Shown: piece by piece, positions 1-9,625 of the stretch
Numbering within the stretch: position 1 is the first letter of the stretch
How the letters are laid out: each line of letters starts with the position of its first letter
From: Chara braunii
Lineage: Eukaryota; Streptophyta; Charophyceae; Charales; Characeae
Direction of reading: 5' to 3'
Assembly: GCA_003427395.1 (NCBI GenBank)
Contig: BFEA01000160.1
Coordinates: 601,100-632,882 of the forward strand
Length of the DNA stretch: 31,783 bases
Notes under the pieces: model-generated
Database searches by the model: none
Seen by the model: only the letters and a program-made list of their open reading frames with translations
What the model was told of the DNA's origin: nothing
Position numbers and translations under genes: made by a program

Positions 1-103
1 TGGCTATTTCAATGACCGACCCACCGACCTTTTCCATCTCTCTCATTCATCCCATTGGCTATTTCAATGACCGACCCACCGGCCTTTTCCATCTCCTATT
101 GCT
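1..103. repeat. 55-bp direct repeat, two copies
   Basis: The motif TGGCTATTTCAATGACCGAC begins at 1 and again at 56, and similarity continues through 'CCACCGRCCTTTTCCATCTC'. The spacing of the two starts is 55 bp. No coding sequence is supported here. It is the first of three different short tandem repeats packed into the first 600 bases. Confidence 0.9.
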
Positions 104-196
104 CATTCCATCTCATCCTCAATCAACCTTTCTCAATCAAATATGCAGGGGACCCAAGTGCCTATTTCAAAAGGAATGACTCTTGTCAGGGGTCAT

Positions 197-397
197 TCCC
201 GAACAACCTGGTTAGGGTCATTCTTATCCATTCTCAAGTCGAACAGCCTGGTTAGGGTCATTCTTTTCCATTCTCAAGTCGAACAGCCTGGTTAGGACCA
301 TTCCTTTCCATTCTCAAGTCGAACAGCCGGGTTAGGGACATTCTTTTCCATTCTCAAGTCGAACAGTCTGGTAAGGGTCATTCTTTTTCATTCTCAA
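197..397. repeat. 40-bp tandem repeat, about five copies
   Basis: The word CAAGTCGAACAG recurs at 235, 275, 315 and 355, an exact 40-bp period, with a partial diverged copy before the first. The unit contains CAGCCTGGTTAGGGTCATTC. The copies differ by a few substitutions, mostly in the GGTTAGGG part. The array ends abruptly at about 397, just before TGTTAGTGCC and the single N at 412. Confidence 0.92.
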
Positions 398-495
398 TGT
401 TAGTGCCCGAGGNGGTGGGCCTCGAGGTTACAGATCTCATTTCTGTCTTGGAGGTTAGAAGGTGGTCATCTCATTTTTTGCGTGTTGTTCTCTCT

Positions 496-606
496 CTTCC
501 ATTTCTCATAGTAATATATCATTCATTCCATTTCTCCCAATAATGTACCATCCATTTCATTTCTCACATTAATGTACCATTCATTCCATTTCTCACAGTA
601 ATAACC
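496..606. repeat. 29-bp tandem repeat, four degenerate copies
   Basis: CATTTCTC recurs at 500, 529, 558 and 587, separated by 29 bp each time, and the unit includes TAATGTACCATYCATTYCAT. The array overlaps the 3' end of the minus-strand ORF that ends at 593. It could lie within or beside the 3' LTR of the gypsy element, but I could not pair it with a second copy further along, so that remains a guess. Confidence 0.8.
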
Positions 607-1399
607 AATGACTGGGCGTGGGCCCGAACTCGTTCTCCCATCTGAAAGCCCCATCGCCCGGTTGGTGCATCAGAGGCCGCCCCTCTTCCCTAGGCCTTGA
701 GATCTCATCCCTCTCATCCCAGCTGCTGATTTCTATGACTTCTCGGACATCCTCCTCCTCATCCCCCTCGTCTTCAGTCTGTATGGGGCTATACTCACCA
801 GCAAGGTTCTTTGCATCGTAGGTAAAAGGGATCTCTGTCCCCGTCCCATACCCCTCGCAACTGCCGTGACCGCTTCGTCCTTCAAGCGGGCTCTCCCTTT
901 TCTCCTCGTCCTCCTCACGTTCGTCGCGCATACCTTGTCCCCCCTCGCTTTCCCCATGCCAAGTCTCACGTGGTTTGCCCCTGTTGGCCCCTTCCTCGTT
1001 AGAGACCCGAGCCTTATCATCCATTTCTGTGTTGCCTCTTTCTTCCACATTTGCCCTTCCCTTTTCGCCCTCACTGTCAGATGATATTTCTATACCTTCT
1101 CCCTTGCGGAGGGGTGAGGGTTTTCTACACAAGTATTTCCTTCCACCCCTGCCTACCACTGGCCCGCACATGAGCCCAATGTACAATTTTCTCTTCGTTG
1201 TCCTCCTCCCTTGGTTTGGTCCAGCTTCTTCCCCTCCGGTAGGCCTGTTGATTGCCCCGCTGTCGTTCTCGTTGTCGAATTCCATTTTTGTTTTTTCTCG
1301 TTTTACTCTTAAGCTCTGTATAGCAAAACAATACCCGCAATGTCCCTCACACACTCGCGCCTCCCCCCCCTTAGGCCGGTAGACATTCCCAAAATGCAC
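593..1399 (-). CDS. Uncharacterised acidic ORF downstream of pol
   Basis: An open 268-codon frame lies on the same strand as the gag-pol region and begins about 260 bp after pol ends. I do not recognise a family. The N-terminal part has a cysteine cluster (CEGHCGYC, residues about 18-25) and a second Cys-containing stretch near residues 78-91, which could bind metal. The rest is charged and probably disordered. Two short hydrophobic-then-acidic stretches, GIEISSDSEGE and VIEISSWDERDE, resemble SUMO-interacting motifs. Its place between integrase and the expected 3' LTR is where some plant Ty3/gypsy elements carry an extra ORF. It has no internal stop, unlike the neighbouring gag-pol, which is either chance or a sign that it is younger or selected. 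The start at 1399 is simply the first ATG. Confidence 0.45.
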   Translation of the reverse strand: MHFGNVYRPKGGEARVCEGHCGYCFAIQSLRVKREKTKMEFDNENDSGAINRPTGGEEAGPNQGRRTTKRKLYIGLMCGPVVGRGGRKYLCRKPSPLRKGEGIEISSDSEGEKGRANVEERGNTEMDDKARVSNEEGANRGKPRETWHGESEGGQGMRDEREEDEEKRESPLEGRSGHGSCEGYGTGTEIPFTYDAKNLAGEYSPIQTEDEGDEEEDVREVIEISSWDERDEISRPREEGRPLMHQPGDGAFRWENEFGPTPSHWLLL

Positions 1400-1655
1400 C
1401 CAGTACCCCTCGCATCACGCCCCTTTTATACATGCGAATGCGTCGTTTGTGATGACCCCATTTTTTTCCCGTAAAAAACTATGGTACAGTGCCCCAAACA
1501 TCCCTTCTCGTTGTCACACAAGCCAGATATTGCAAACCCCCGAGTCATGCTGTCTTTCAACCTCAGTCAGTCCAAGCCAAAGTGCCAGTCCCAAAAAAAA
1601 ATGGCAGTCCCACGAACATGGTTAGAGACAAACCATAGTGTGGGCAAGGTTGTGG
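1400..1655. other. Spacer between pol and downstream ORF
   Basis: No ORF, RNA gene or repeat is recognised in these 256 bases. They separate the end of the integrase C-terminal region (stop at 1656) from the downstream ORF and contain short poly-T and poly-A runs. Confidence 0.5.
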
Positions 1656-2015
1656 TCAGTCTTTAGCTTGTGGCTCCTCTGTTTCCTTATCTTCGGCCTC
1701 TTGAAGCCATTGTTCCACTGGGTCCCGACTTAGAAACCTGACCAGTTGTTGCTCTGGGAAGGGCCCTTTCAATCCAGTTTCATCCAAATCTTCCAGTTCG
1801 AAGGTGTTCAGTCTCACCCGCTTGGCGACCCGGTAGGGCCCTTTGAACCTCCTTCCCAACTGTCCCGACCAAGTACTTTCTAGTGTCGAGTTCCTTAGCA
1901 ATACCATCTCCCCCACCTGAAGTGGTTCTTTTCTGACATTCTTAACTTGGTCTCACCTTGCTTTGTCCCTCATTCTGTTGTCCAGCACCCGGCTGGCGAT
2001 GTCTTCCATGACCTC
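1656..2015 (-). pseudogene. Integrase C-terminal domain
   Basis: In the shifted frame the sense resumes with EVMEDIASRVLDNRMRDKAR, then a TGA near 1953, then VGEMVLLRNSTLESTWSGQL and RRFKGPYRVAKRV. This GXXVL(L)R...GPY.V pattern is the common C-terminal (GPY/F-like) integrase module of Ty3/gypsy elements. It ends at 1656 after an acidic tail. No chromodomain is seen after it. Confidence 0.85.
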
Positions 2016-2434
2016 CCCTTAAGGATTTGTTGACATCTTGCCTCGATTAACTCTTTAGTGGTCATTTGCGGATCATCATCTAACCTACTCCAGGTAGGTA
2101 CCAAGGCTTTCACAGGAAAGTCGATCTCTCTTCCGTACCAAAGCTCTGTCGGGATACATCTTGTTGTCCTTTTAGGAGTCATATTCTCTGCAAAGACAGT
2201 CTGCTTAAGATACCTAGGCCAGTTCCCCAGATGGTCTGCTGCGAGCTTTGCAATCGTGTTCTTCAAGGTTCGGTGCCCACTTTCCACAGGTGCATTGGCC
2301 TCATGGTGATATGACTCGATGAGTTTGATCGGTACGCAGAGTCTCTTAAGCATCCCCAATACTTCTTGGTTCACAAATTCCGTCTCATTGTCTGCTATAA
2401 ACCTCCTGACGAACGGATGCCTTAAGTAGAAGTC
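1970..2434 (-). pseudogene. Integrase core, second half (DD35E)
   Basis: The frame continues past the TAA at 2435. The second catalytic Asp is in FIADNETEF (Asp codon at 2392) and the Glu is in ANAPVESGHR (codon at 2284). Exactly 35 residues lie between them, so this is a DD35E integrase. The segment PKRTTRCIPTELWYGREIDF is the usual C-terminal core motif. A one-base loss near 2016, inside a run of G, moves the frame, and the last codons before 1970 are out of frame. Confidence 0.92.
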
Positions 2435-3853
2435 TTATATCCAGTCCGTCACACTCCTCCCTGTCTTTTTCTTGAGGGCGACTGCCTCCACGAACCCACT
2501 CAAGTTGTCTCGCGCATCCAGGATATACCTGTACCCATCCATTGATACAGGCATGACCGCAAGGTCGAGGTGGACCAGATGTCCCGGCCCTAGCACCCGC
2601 GTTGGTCTAAGCGGCTCGAAGACTCGTCCCGAGCTTCGTTCTTGGCAAATAAGGCAAGTCTGGCAGTATATGGCGACCATGCCTGTCATGCCTGGCCAAT
2701 AATAGAGCGACGTTATCTTTGCAAGTGTTCCTTTGGACGACCGATGACCTCCAGCTAACCGGTCGTGCATTGCCTGGATAACGTCTACTTGCCTAGATCT
2801 TCTGCACACAACCCTTCTTGGCATAGCACCTTCCTCCCTTCGGAACAAATGTCCGCCCCTTAGGACATACCTTTCGGCTTCTTCTTTTGCCTTAATACTG
2901 ACTTCCGTAGGCTGTTTGTTTCCTACCAACAACAAACGGATCTCTCGAAAGAGCCCTTCGTATGATTGGACATAGAAAAACTTCTCTCCTTCCTTGCCCT
3001 CATCCTTTCCTTCTTGCATCTGATTTACCACCCATTGCAACTTTTTCCTTTCCCAAAATTTCACTAAGCTCATCACTGCTTCCCGGCCTCCTTCGACTGC
3101 CATTGCTATTAGCTCCTCTTTCGGTCCTACTATCGCTCCCCATGAGTCATTTTCTTCTCTGTGTCCTCGAGTGGTGACTGGTCCTTCTGTCAGTTCTGCT
3201 ACTACGGCAGGTGCCCCCTTCTCCAAAGTCTGGATCAATAGTTCTCTCGATGTGCATTCTCCGCTTATCATTTCGTTGTCCACCGCAAGAGTTCCTCCTT
3301 CGTATTCGAGGAAGGCGTCTATGGGCTCTGCATCCTCCATCCTTTCGAGAGTGATGCAAACCCGACTCAGCCCATCTCCCTTGTTGCGGATTCCAGCAAT
3401 CCGTTCGATTTTGTAATCGAATTGCCAGATGAATCTTACCCATCTCCCTACCGTCGGATCTATAGGCCTATAATTTTTTAGAGCCCCAGCAACATTCGTC
3501 GGATCGATCCTTAAGATGAACCGCCTCCCAAATAGGTAGGCCTGGAAGGTCTTAAAGCAATGCAGGATGGCTAGGACTCCCTTCTTGAATTGCGAGTACC
3601 GTCGTTCTGCGGAGTCCAGGGTTCTACTTCCGAACCTAATCGGCCTCTCTTTTCCTCCCTCATCTCTTTGAATCAACACACCTCCTATGGCCAAAGGTCC
3701 TCCATCCGTCTCTAGGATGAAGGGTCGTCCCACTTCGTCATTAAAACAAGGCGCGGACAGGGCGACTGTCTCAGATGTCAATATGTCCTTGAGCCTTTGG
3801 ACAGCTCCGTCTCGCTCCTCCGTCCAATCCATGGCTCCTTCTTCCCTGATCAT
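2435..3853 (-). pseudogene. RNase H, integrase zinc-binding domain and start of integrase core
   Basis: This is the longest uninterrupted piece, 472 codons. RNase H spans residues about 44-166: acidic positions are seen in FILETDGG (residue 50), LRIDPTNV (117) and NKGDGLSR (160). The expected Glu in the YSQFKKGVLAIL helix (residue 92) is Gly, so the catalytic set is incomplete. After about 190 residues of low-recognition spacer comes an HHCC zinc-binding domain: H363 and H370 in AMHDRLAGGH, YYWPGM, and C400/C403 in CLICQ. The integrase core begins with the first catalytic Asp in HLVHLDLAVMP (residue 430). A TAA at 2435 interrupts the core between the first and second catalytic Asp. Confidence 0.92.
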
Positions 3854-3855
3854 AG

Positions 3856-4886
3856 CTTGGATAGGCTCAATAATCTTGGCAAAGTTCTTAATGAAGATCC
3901 TCCAAAAACCGACTACGCCTAGGAATGCCCTTACCTCCGTCGTCGTGCGCAGTGGTGTCGCCCACTGTGATATTTTGTCGGTCTTTGCCGGATCCGGCTT
4001 CCTGCCGTAAGCACCACAACGAAATCCTAGTATAGTTACCTCCGGTACCGCTAGGATACTCTTTGGTCCACTAGCCGTAATGTTCTATACTAGGAACCGA
4101 CGGAGTAGGTCCTTGATGTCCTGCAGGTGGTCCTACACAAAACATCCGATTCCTGGCTGGACTTCCGTCTCGTCCTTTTCCTGCGCGCCTTTGATCGGAT
4201 TGTCATCGATGTAAGATTCACATTTTTCTGGGAACATGTCCCCGGCCACGGCAAGCATCCTGCGTTGCGCTTCGGCCACCGCGTTTGTGAATCCCATAGG
4301 TGTCACTTGCATTTGTAGCTGGCCTACGGGGGTGTGCATAGCGGTGTATGGCCTGTCCCGAACATCCAATGGAAGCTAGTCGTACCCTGAGTACTATCAG
4401 GGAGTAAATGCTCCGGCCGGCGTGCGATTCTGCTAATAAGTCAGCCCGAGGTAGCGAGCTAGCATCCCGGATGGTTACCGCATTCAACTTTTGAAGGTCC
4501 TGAATCCACCTTAGTGTCTTGTTAGGCTTTCGAAAGACGAACCACCGATTTGTGTGTGGCGATGTCGTAGGCTCCACCACGAAGGAGTCCATCTTCGCTC
4601 GGAGGAGGTCTGTTACTTCTCCTGTTATCCCAAATTCATAGGATGACCCTTTGTTATTCCAGCACTCATGTTCTGCCGTGTGGATTCTGACCGGAAGGAT
4701 CAACTTCGCATTCAGTCGTCCCTTCTGGTGATCACTAAAGGCAAATGCCAGGTGAAATTCCTGGCAGGTCCTTTTGATCAGGCGGGTTTCTTCTTCCGTT
4801 AAGAACCCATTTATCCCTATTTTCATTGTGTCCGCTACCTCATCTGGTATCCGATGTCCTTCCGTCGCCCGTCTTCCTCGGATCAC
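3856..4886 (-). pseudogene. Reverse transcriptase domain
   Basis: This copies element RNA into DNA. From 4886 to about 4392 the sense frame gives the N-terminal RT region, including VVEPTTSPHTNRWFVFRKPN and TLRWIQDLQKLNAVTIRD, typical Ty3/gypsy fingers motifs. Near 4392 a short deletion in the IYSLI... motif shifts the frame back, and a TAG lies at 4376. The palm follows: MHTPVGQLQMQVTPMGFTNA and then the catalytic box YIDDN at 4213-4202, whose two aspartates are retained. TAG codons at 4133 and 4085 follow. The stretch TTTEVRAFLGVVGFWRIFI is the connection segment typical before RNase H. Confidence 0.93.
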
Positions 4887-5317
4887 TCAAAGGACCTCTT
4901 CCTCCTTCTCCATAGCCTCTTCCTTTGATGTCTCTAGCAGGATCGAGACCGGTTTTGCTTTCTTTCCTACCGGCTTGTACTTTCGAACACCTTCCGGGAT
5001 CTTTCTCCTAAAAAATGAACAGTCGGAATTGCCCCCGCCACCTCTACGACTCGTGGTTGAATACTAACTACTTTCTCATTCAGGCAATATCCCTTTTGCA
5101 ACTCTCTTTCGAACTTGGCCAAGGCTGTCGAATCCACTCCTACCTTGTGGTATCTGAGGGCCTCGATGAGTTGCAATAAATCGGGGATCTAGAGTGCGAT
5201 TTCCGGCACGTCTATGCGTACTTCTTTCCGTTAGGGCAGGCTAGCACCAAGTTCGACCTTTGACTCCTTTTCCGCTACCATAACACCTAGGACTTCGTCC
5301 TCCTGCCTCCTCTTCTT
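4887..5317 (-). pseudogene. Protease-RT linker with stops and a frameshift
   Basis: The frame after the protease contains a TAA at 5231-5233 and a TAG at 5189-5191. Then it encodes IPDLLQLIEALRYHKVGVDS, a helical segment that I do not recognise outside this type of element. Near 4985 the coding sense moves to another frame (KYKPVGKKAKPVSILLETSK), so a one-base gain or two-base loss happened there. A further TGA at 4887-4889 closes this stretch. It is read as a linker because it lies between two clearly placed domains. Confidence 0.65.
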
Positions 5318-5932
5318 CTAGGGCAGGCCCATCTTGATCCATTCCTTCTTGTTGAATGCTTCCTCAATCATGATTTCTATCCTTTCTCTCATACCCTTCA
5401 TCCGTGCGAAAGCCCCTTTTCGCGTGCTATCCTCGAACGACGGCGACCATGTTGCCAATTTTCCCTTCGGGGGGTCTCCTCCCGTTCCAAGGAGTCGGAG
5501 GAGCTCTTCCCGGCCGGTCACAGGGTCCTCTATGTCTACCATGTACGAGCCATCGTGCAAGTGCAGGCCTATCATCTCTACGTTCGCGCACCACGGTCTC
5601 CCGAGGATTATGTCGTGGTTCATTTCCTCCATTACGGTCATCCGTTGAAACGACCAGATCGATTCTCTGACGCCTGCCTTCACAGCACACTTCGTGACGT
5701 ACCCAGCGAACGGGATTTCCCCGCCAGCTCCCCAGATGCTCCCTGTTACTTCCTTGTTTACCGTACATCTCGTGATCATTGCGAAATTTCTCCTTATGAG
5801 AGTGATTGCTGCTCCCCCGTCTACTAATGCGTCGGTGTGATAACTCCCGATCTGGATTTTCAATTTTCCTACGGGTAACGCATGAAAGCTAAGCTTCGTC
5901 CCGGGTGGTGATCTCATGACTTCGCCGCCCTC
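5318..5932 (-). pseudogene. Retropepsin-like aspartic protease
   Basis: This is the polyprotein-processing protease of the gypsy element. The catalytic loop is read at about 5821 as ALVDGGAAITLI. Many plant gypsy proteases have DGG in place of DTG or DSG, so this is likely the normal active site and not damage. The second signature, HDIILGRPW, matches the hydrophobic-hydrophobic-GR-x-W motif of these proteases and lies about 75 residues later, as expected. The C-terminal part (after MVDIEDPVTG) is a linker toward RT. A TAG at 5318 ends it; the frame then runs on. Confidence 0.87.
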
Positions 5933-5935
5933 TCA

Positions 5936-6784
5936 GTCAGGCAAACTCAAGCGAATGTCTGCAAAGGCCTTTTCGAGATCCTTCAAGTCCCTATGACTCC
6001 TCTGAAGGTTAGCCACTTCTTGCGGAGCTTCCTCCTCCCTCTCCCCTTCTGGTAATTCGGGGCTGTCGCCTATTTCTACTCGCCTCCGAGTCAACAGTTG
6101 TCTGAGCCCTTTGAGCAACCTAGGGCTAGCCTGCAGCATGGTCTGAAAAGACACTGACACCATGGTTCCTAGGAATTTGCTAATAGTGTCGTCGAGCTCA
6201 GACAAGGTCAAGATCGGGATTTGATACCTAAACTTCTTCTTAGCGGCGGTAGCCTTGTCCGCAGGCTCCTCTTCCCTAGGCTTCCCATAGACTTTCTCTG
6301 GTTCCTCGGCCTCAGGCTCTGCCTGGGGTTCGGAGCTTCCAGCGACCTCCTCCATAATGGTGTCACGGTTAATCCTTCTCCCGGCCGTTCCCAGTCGAGT
6401 GGTTGCGTTCACCTTATCATGTCCGTCGCTTTCAAAAATAAAGTTGGTCTGCGGTCCGCGCCCCCAGAGTTGATCCCAGATGATCTCACCCACCGGTTCG
6501 GCTTCTACGGCTGTTATTTCTAACCCGTTGAGCATGATAATGGTTCGCCGCATCCCTCCTCGTGAGTTCCAGTTCACCCGTTCCCCTTGTGGTCCAAATA
6601 TCTCCCCCTTTAATGACCTGGTACACCTTCTTTTCAGAATATCATGGTTGAGCTTTGGGCATGCGCGCACATAATGTCCTATCGCGGTGCTGTACTTGCA
6701 TTGCTCGTTAGCAGGATCTCTCCGTCCGAATCCCCAGTTTGCTACACCTGGCGGGACCACTGCTTTCTGGGGAGGGAGAGTAGG
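5936..6784 (-). pseudogene. gag: Gag C-terminus: broken zinc knuckle and DUF4100-like spacer
   Basis: The frame continues after the TGA at 6785. At 6700-6659 there is CKYSTAIGHYVRAC, which fits the CX2CX4HX4C zinc knuckle except that the second Cys is Ser (codon AGC), so RNA binding is probably lost in this copy. Next come an acidic stretch rich in Glu and Pro and then ISKFLGTMVSVSFQTMLQAS followed by PRLLKGLRQLLTRRRVE. That pattern (short helix, VS...L, SP...K.L, RRRVE) resembles DUF4100, a domain found between gag and protease in some gypsy polyproteins; this assignment rests on memory of the pattern. The stop at 5933 is TGA. The protease follows in the same frame with only a few residues between. 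Confidence 0.7.
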
Positions 6785-6787
6785 TCA

Positions 6788-8221
6788 GGATACTTGCGCT
6801 TGCACAACCAGTAGCGCGCCTTCCATCCTTTCAATCTTATTGTCGACCCCGTGCACCCGTTCATGCAGACTTTCAATCCCCTTCTTTACCTTGTCGCCCG
6901 TCCTACCGGTCAGATCTATGACCTCTCCTTCCTTGAGCAAGGCCAACGTCTCCGTTAATACCGTTTTCTCAGCCAGATCCGTTACCATGATAAAATCAAC
7001 ATCCCGCGTGTTTACGAACTTGCTCGTCTGTTGGTAAGCTGACAGAATCTTGTCTTTGTCGAACTCGGAGAACTGCCTGAGGAAATATTTGCTCATTATC
7101 CGGTCCGTGATCCCGGGGATCCTTAGTGCTACTCGAGTAAATTCCCGTAGCAAATCATTGTACGTTGCGAAGTTCTTCCTCTGAACTGCCGCTAGGTCGG
7201 CCTCCATTGCCATTTTCTCTGCCGCTAGGTATGTCCTCATCATCACATCCCGGGTCTCCTTCCAAGACCGGCTTGCGACTACAATGGCCATTATGTCCCG
7301 TCCAAGACTTAATGACACATGCTGTCCTAGGTGGTCCATCTTTTCCTCCTCGGTCCACTTTAGTAACGCAGCTAGGTTCTCGTAGTCGATTAGAAACTCC
7401 GTAATGTTTGCTCCATCGAAAGTCAGCTTTTTCTTGGCGTCCGCCAGATAGCCTTAATTTTTGTTTAGTGCTCGCGCGAGAAACGACACTATCTTCTTAA
7501 GGCCGCCCTCGGAGCTGCAGGCCTCGTCTGCCACATGTTTATCTGGACTTTCCTTGATGGTTTTCTGTCCCTCCCTGGTTTTCATAGTTCCTTCCGGGTC
7601 AAACCATCCCAACACTCTTTCCCTGAGGCTCCAAAGTCCTTTGCATCCTCGCGCTACTGCTGGCGTGATCGGCAGGCGGCTAGCCCTACTATCCATGGTT
7701 GGCGGAGTCGTAGCCTTTTCTGCTTCCAACGCCGGAGAGTTCTCTCTCTCTTTCCTTCTCTTGCTCGGTGTTCCCCTACGGTCACTACCTTTATCCCCTT
7801 CTCCAGTCCCACCTTGGCTGGCTTTCCAATCGTCCCGGGGCTCCTCCTGCAGAGGACCTTCTTCGTTCCCAATCATCATTTCCTCAATCAATCTTGCCTG
7901 GTATTTCGCGGTCCTCTTGTCTATCTCGGCTAGTCTGCGCCTCGTATCCGCGACCCTTACTTTCTTAGGCACGGCCCCTTCTGAGTTTCGGGGGCTTGTC
8001 CTATCCTTATTTCTGCCTTCCTTGGTCCCCTGGTTCCGTTGCCTGCTTCCCCCGGCTTTCCCCGAGCTTTCTCCAGTGGAGATTTCCTTCCGGTTCCCTT
8101 TGGTACCATCCGGATTTATCCATTCTCTGTCCTTCTGCCCCCCTTCGCTTTGCGCGGCACTGCCTTCTAAGCCTGGTTCTCCTTCACTCTTACGGTTATC
8201 TGCCTCCTCCTCCGTTGTCAT
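6788..8221 (-). pseudogene. gag: gag: charged leader plus capsid domain
   Basis: This encodes the structural Gag part that would assemble the virus-like particle. The start is taken at the ATG at 8221 (MTTEEEADNR...), because the 14 codons upstream to 8263 look non-conserved. Residues 1-255 are a Lys/Glu/Gly/Ser-rich leader. A TAA at 7454 interrupts the frame just before the capsid-like segment, which begins KKLTFDGANITEFLIDYENL and continues with LLKWTEEEKMDHLGQHV. This is the usual start of a Ty3-type Retrotrans_gag domain. The segment TYNDLLREFTRVALRIPG lies further on. The part ends at a TGA at 6785, and the frame then continues unchanged into the zinc-knuckle segment. The capsid identification is from family knowledge plus the visible motif; the leader has no known function. 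Confidence 0.85.
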
Positions 8222-8690
8222 TTTGCCTAGTTCTGCATAAGCCAAAGAATTCCCAGGACACACACAATGCGAGGGTTTCAGGTTCCCTAGGCTCCCAACT
8301 CTGTTGGCTTATCCTTATAGTCTTCTTTCCTATCCCCGTTTCCTGATTGCCCTTCCTTAAGGAGGAGCCACGACTGGCCCTGCCGCCCATTCAAGCTATG
8401 AACGTGACTGGGCTTCCTTTATTACAAGCTCGTTTGTACTGCCCTTGTCCCGTCGGCCGACGCGAGGGAGTCCGGGTTAGGCATCCTGCTAGGGGAAGTC
8501 TTCCCAAGCAGCGTTTCCCGTTTTTTACCTTCAGGGTTATGGTCAATCATTAGGAGTCTGCCCCCCCTCTTCTTTGTTTTTCTAGTGGGTTTTAGCCATC
8601 CAGGTCCGAGCTCCCTTTCTTATTTCCATCGACGAACTTCCCTACGCAGCCAACTATACTCGATCTGCCCTATTGACCCGCCTGCGGATG
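8222..8690. other. Interval between gag and three-copy ORF cluster
   Basis: No coding sequence, LTR end or primer binding site is recognised. It lies immediately upstream of the gag start on the minus strand, so for a normal gypsy element it should be leader and 5' LTR. Neither a TG...CA-bounded repeat shared with the left edge of the window nor a tRNA-complementary stretch is apparent by eye. Confidence 0.5.
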
Positions 8691-9557
8691 CTAATACCGC
8701 TCTCGCCCTCGCGGCTCTTCTGGTTCGGTAGGCTCCTCGAATAGTTGAGCCACCCCCGTTAGATAATTCTCCCCTATCTCGATTTCCCTTTGGATTATGC
8801 ATTCGCACCCTGTCCAGTCTAGCCGGGGCGCACAAAACATCAAGATGTGGATAACTTCTAGCAATTCGTGGGCCCTGTTTCCCCAGAACGGTCCATGCTC
8901 CATAGCGACATCGTAAAACATCCCAATGGTAGGGGAGGGAAAGTGGCCTGCCCAGACTATCGTTGAGTCTGCCAGCTCTCGCGCCCTCGCGAGGCTTCCG
9001 AAGACGAGGTCTATCATAAAACGGGGCACTCGGCATCTCAAGGGTGTGATCGGTGCCCTGAACTCCCTCCAACCTTCCATTTCCACCTGGGTCAGTAAGC
9101 CCACATTCCTTCTTCCCCTGACCGATTGTCCTATCCGGGTCAACGCCTGGGCGGCCCTTCGAAAGACCGACGCCAACTCGTGACCTTGTGCTATCTCTAC
9201 TCCCAACGAGTGCCAACCGATCTCAGGCAAATACATGGTCCCGGTAACTTCCAGATTAGAAAACAGATCGTCTCCGGATCCTCAGTGGAGTCTCATCCCT
9301 GTCCACCGACATTCTACCAACATAAAGGCGGCGTCCCTTCCCAAAGTCACGGCCCGCCATTCTGTGTCGAACCCCCGATAGGTAGAACTCGACGGGAGGG
9401 ATACTTCTGATCGTCCACCGTTGTTCCAGGGCGGTCCGGGGTACCGGGGCTGGCGTTCCATTCGCACACGGGGCTGACGTTCCATTCGCTCACGTCTTGC
9501 TGTCATTGTTACCTTGGTGATTCCCTGCATAGTCCACATAGAAAAGGTTACAGCCAA
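8691..9557 (-). pseudogene. Three-copy family, copy 3 (nearest gag), unknown function
   Basis: I do not recognise this protein. The frame runs from 9557 to 8691 with one TGA near 9282. The first 30 codons contain a duplicated RMERQPR, from a local direct repeat, and may not be original coding. From about 9450 it aligns with the two copies upstream: an aromatic/hydrophobic strand region ending VECRW, then LEVTGTMYLPEIGWHSLG, VEIAQGHELASVFRRAAQA, VPRFMIDLVFGSLARARELA and FYDVAMEHGPFWGNRAHEL, ending GVAQLFEEPTEPEEP. The N-terminal half looks beta-rich and the C-terminal half helical. It is co-oriented with gag-pol. The shared order of motifs with copies 1 and 2 is good evidence that it was protein-coding. 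Confidence 0.7.
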
Positions 9558-9625
9558 TCTTCAGAATCCGCCCACCTACTGCCTCCCTTGCCCTTCGTGT
9601 TTCCATTTCTCTTTTCTAGCCCCAA

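Larger units (their letters stand above)
1656..8221 (-). mobile_element. Degenerate Ty3/gypsy LTR retrotransposon, gag-pol
   Basis: Reading on the minus strand, gag, zinc knuckle, spacer, aspartic protease, reverse transcriptase, RNase H and integrase follow in the Ty3/gypsy order (RT and RNase H before integrase). Nearly all of it lies in one frame from 8221 to about 2016, so the ancestral product was a single polyprotein of about 2,180 residues. Frameshifts near 4985, near 4392 and at about 2016 and in-frame stops at 7454, 6785, 5933, 5318, 5231, 5189, 4887, 4376, 4133, 4085, 2435 and about 1953 make it non-functional. I found no primer binding site, polypurine tract, LTR pair or target-site duplication in the window. 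Confidence 0.93.

Noticed and set aside
1-606. 3' LTR of the gypsy element
   Set aside because: It is the right place, but I found no matching sequence upstream of gag, and no TG...CA boundary with a polypurine tract. The region is just three short tandem repeats.
7461-8240. 259-codon plus-strand ORF opposite gag
   Set aside because: It is the mirror of the gag leader, rich in Ser/Pro/Leu/Phe because the true minus-strand frame is rich in Lys/Glu/Gly. The minus strand continues in frame into capsid motifs.
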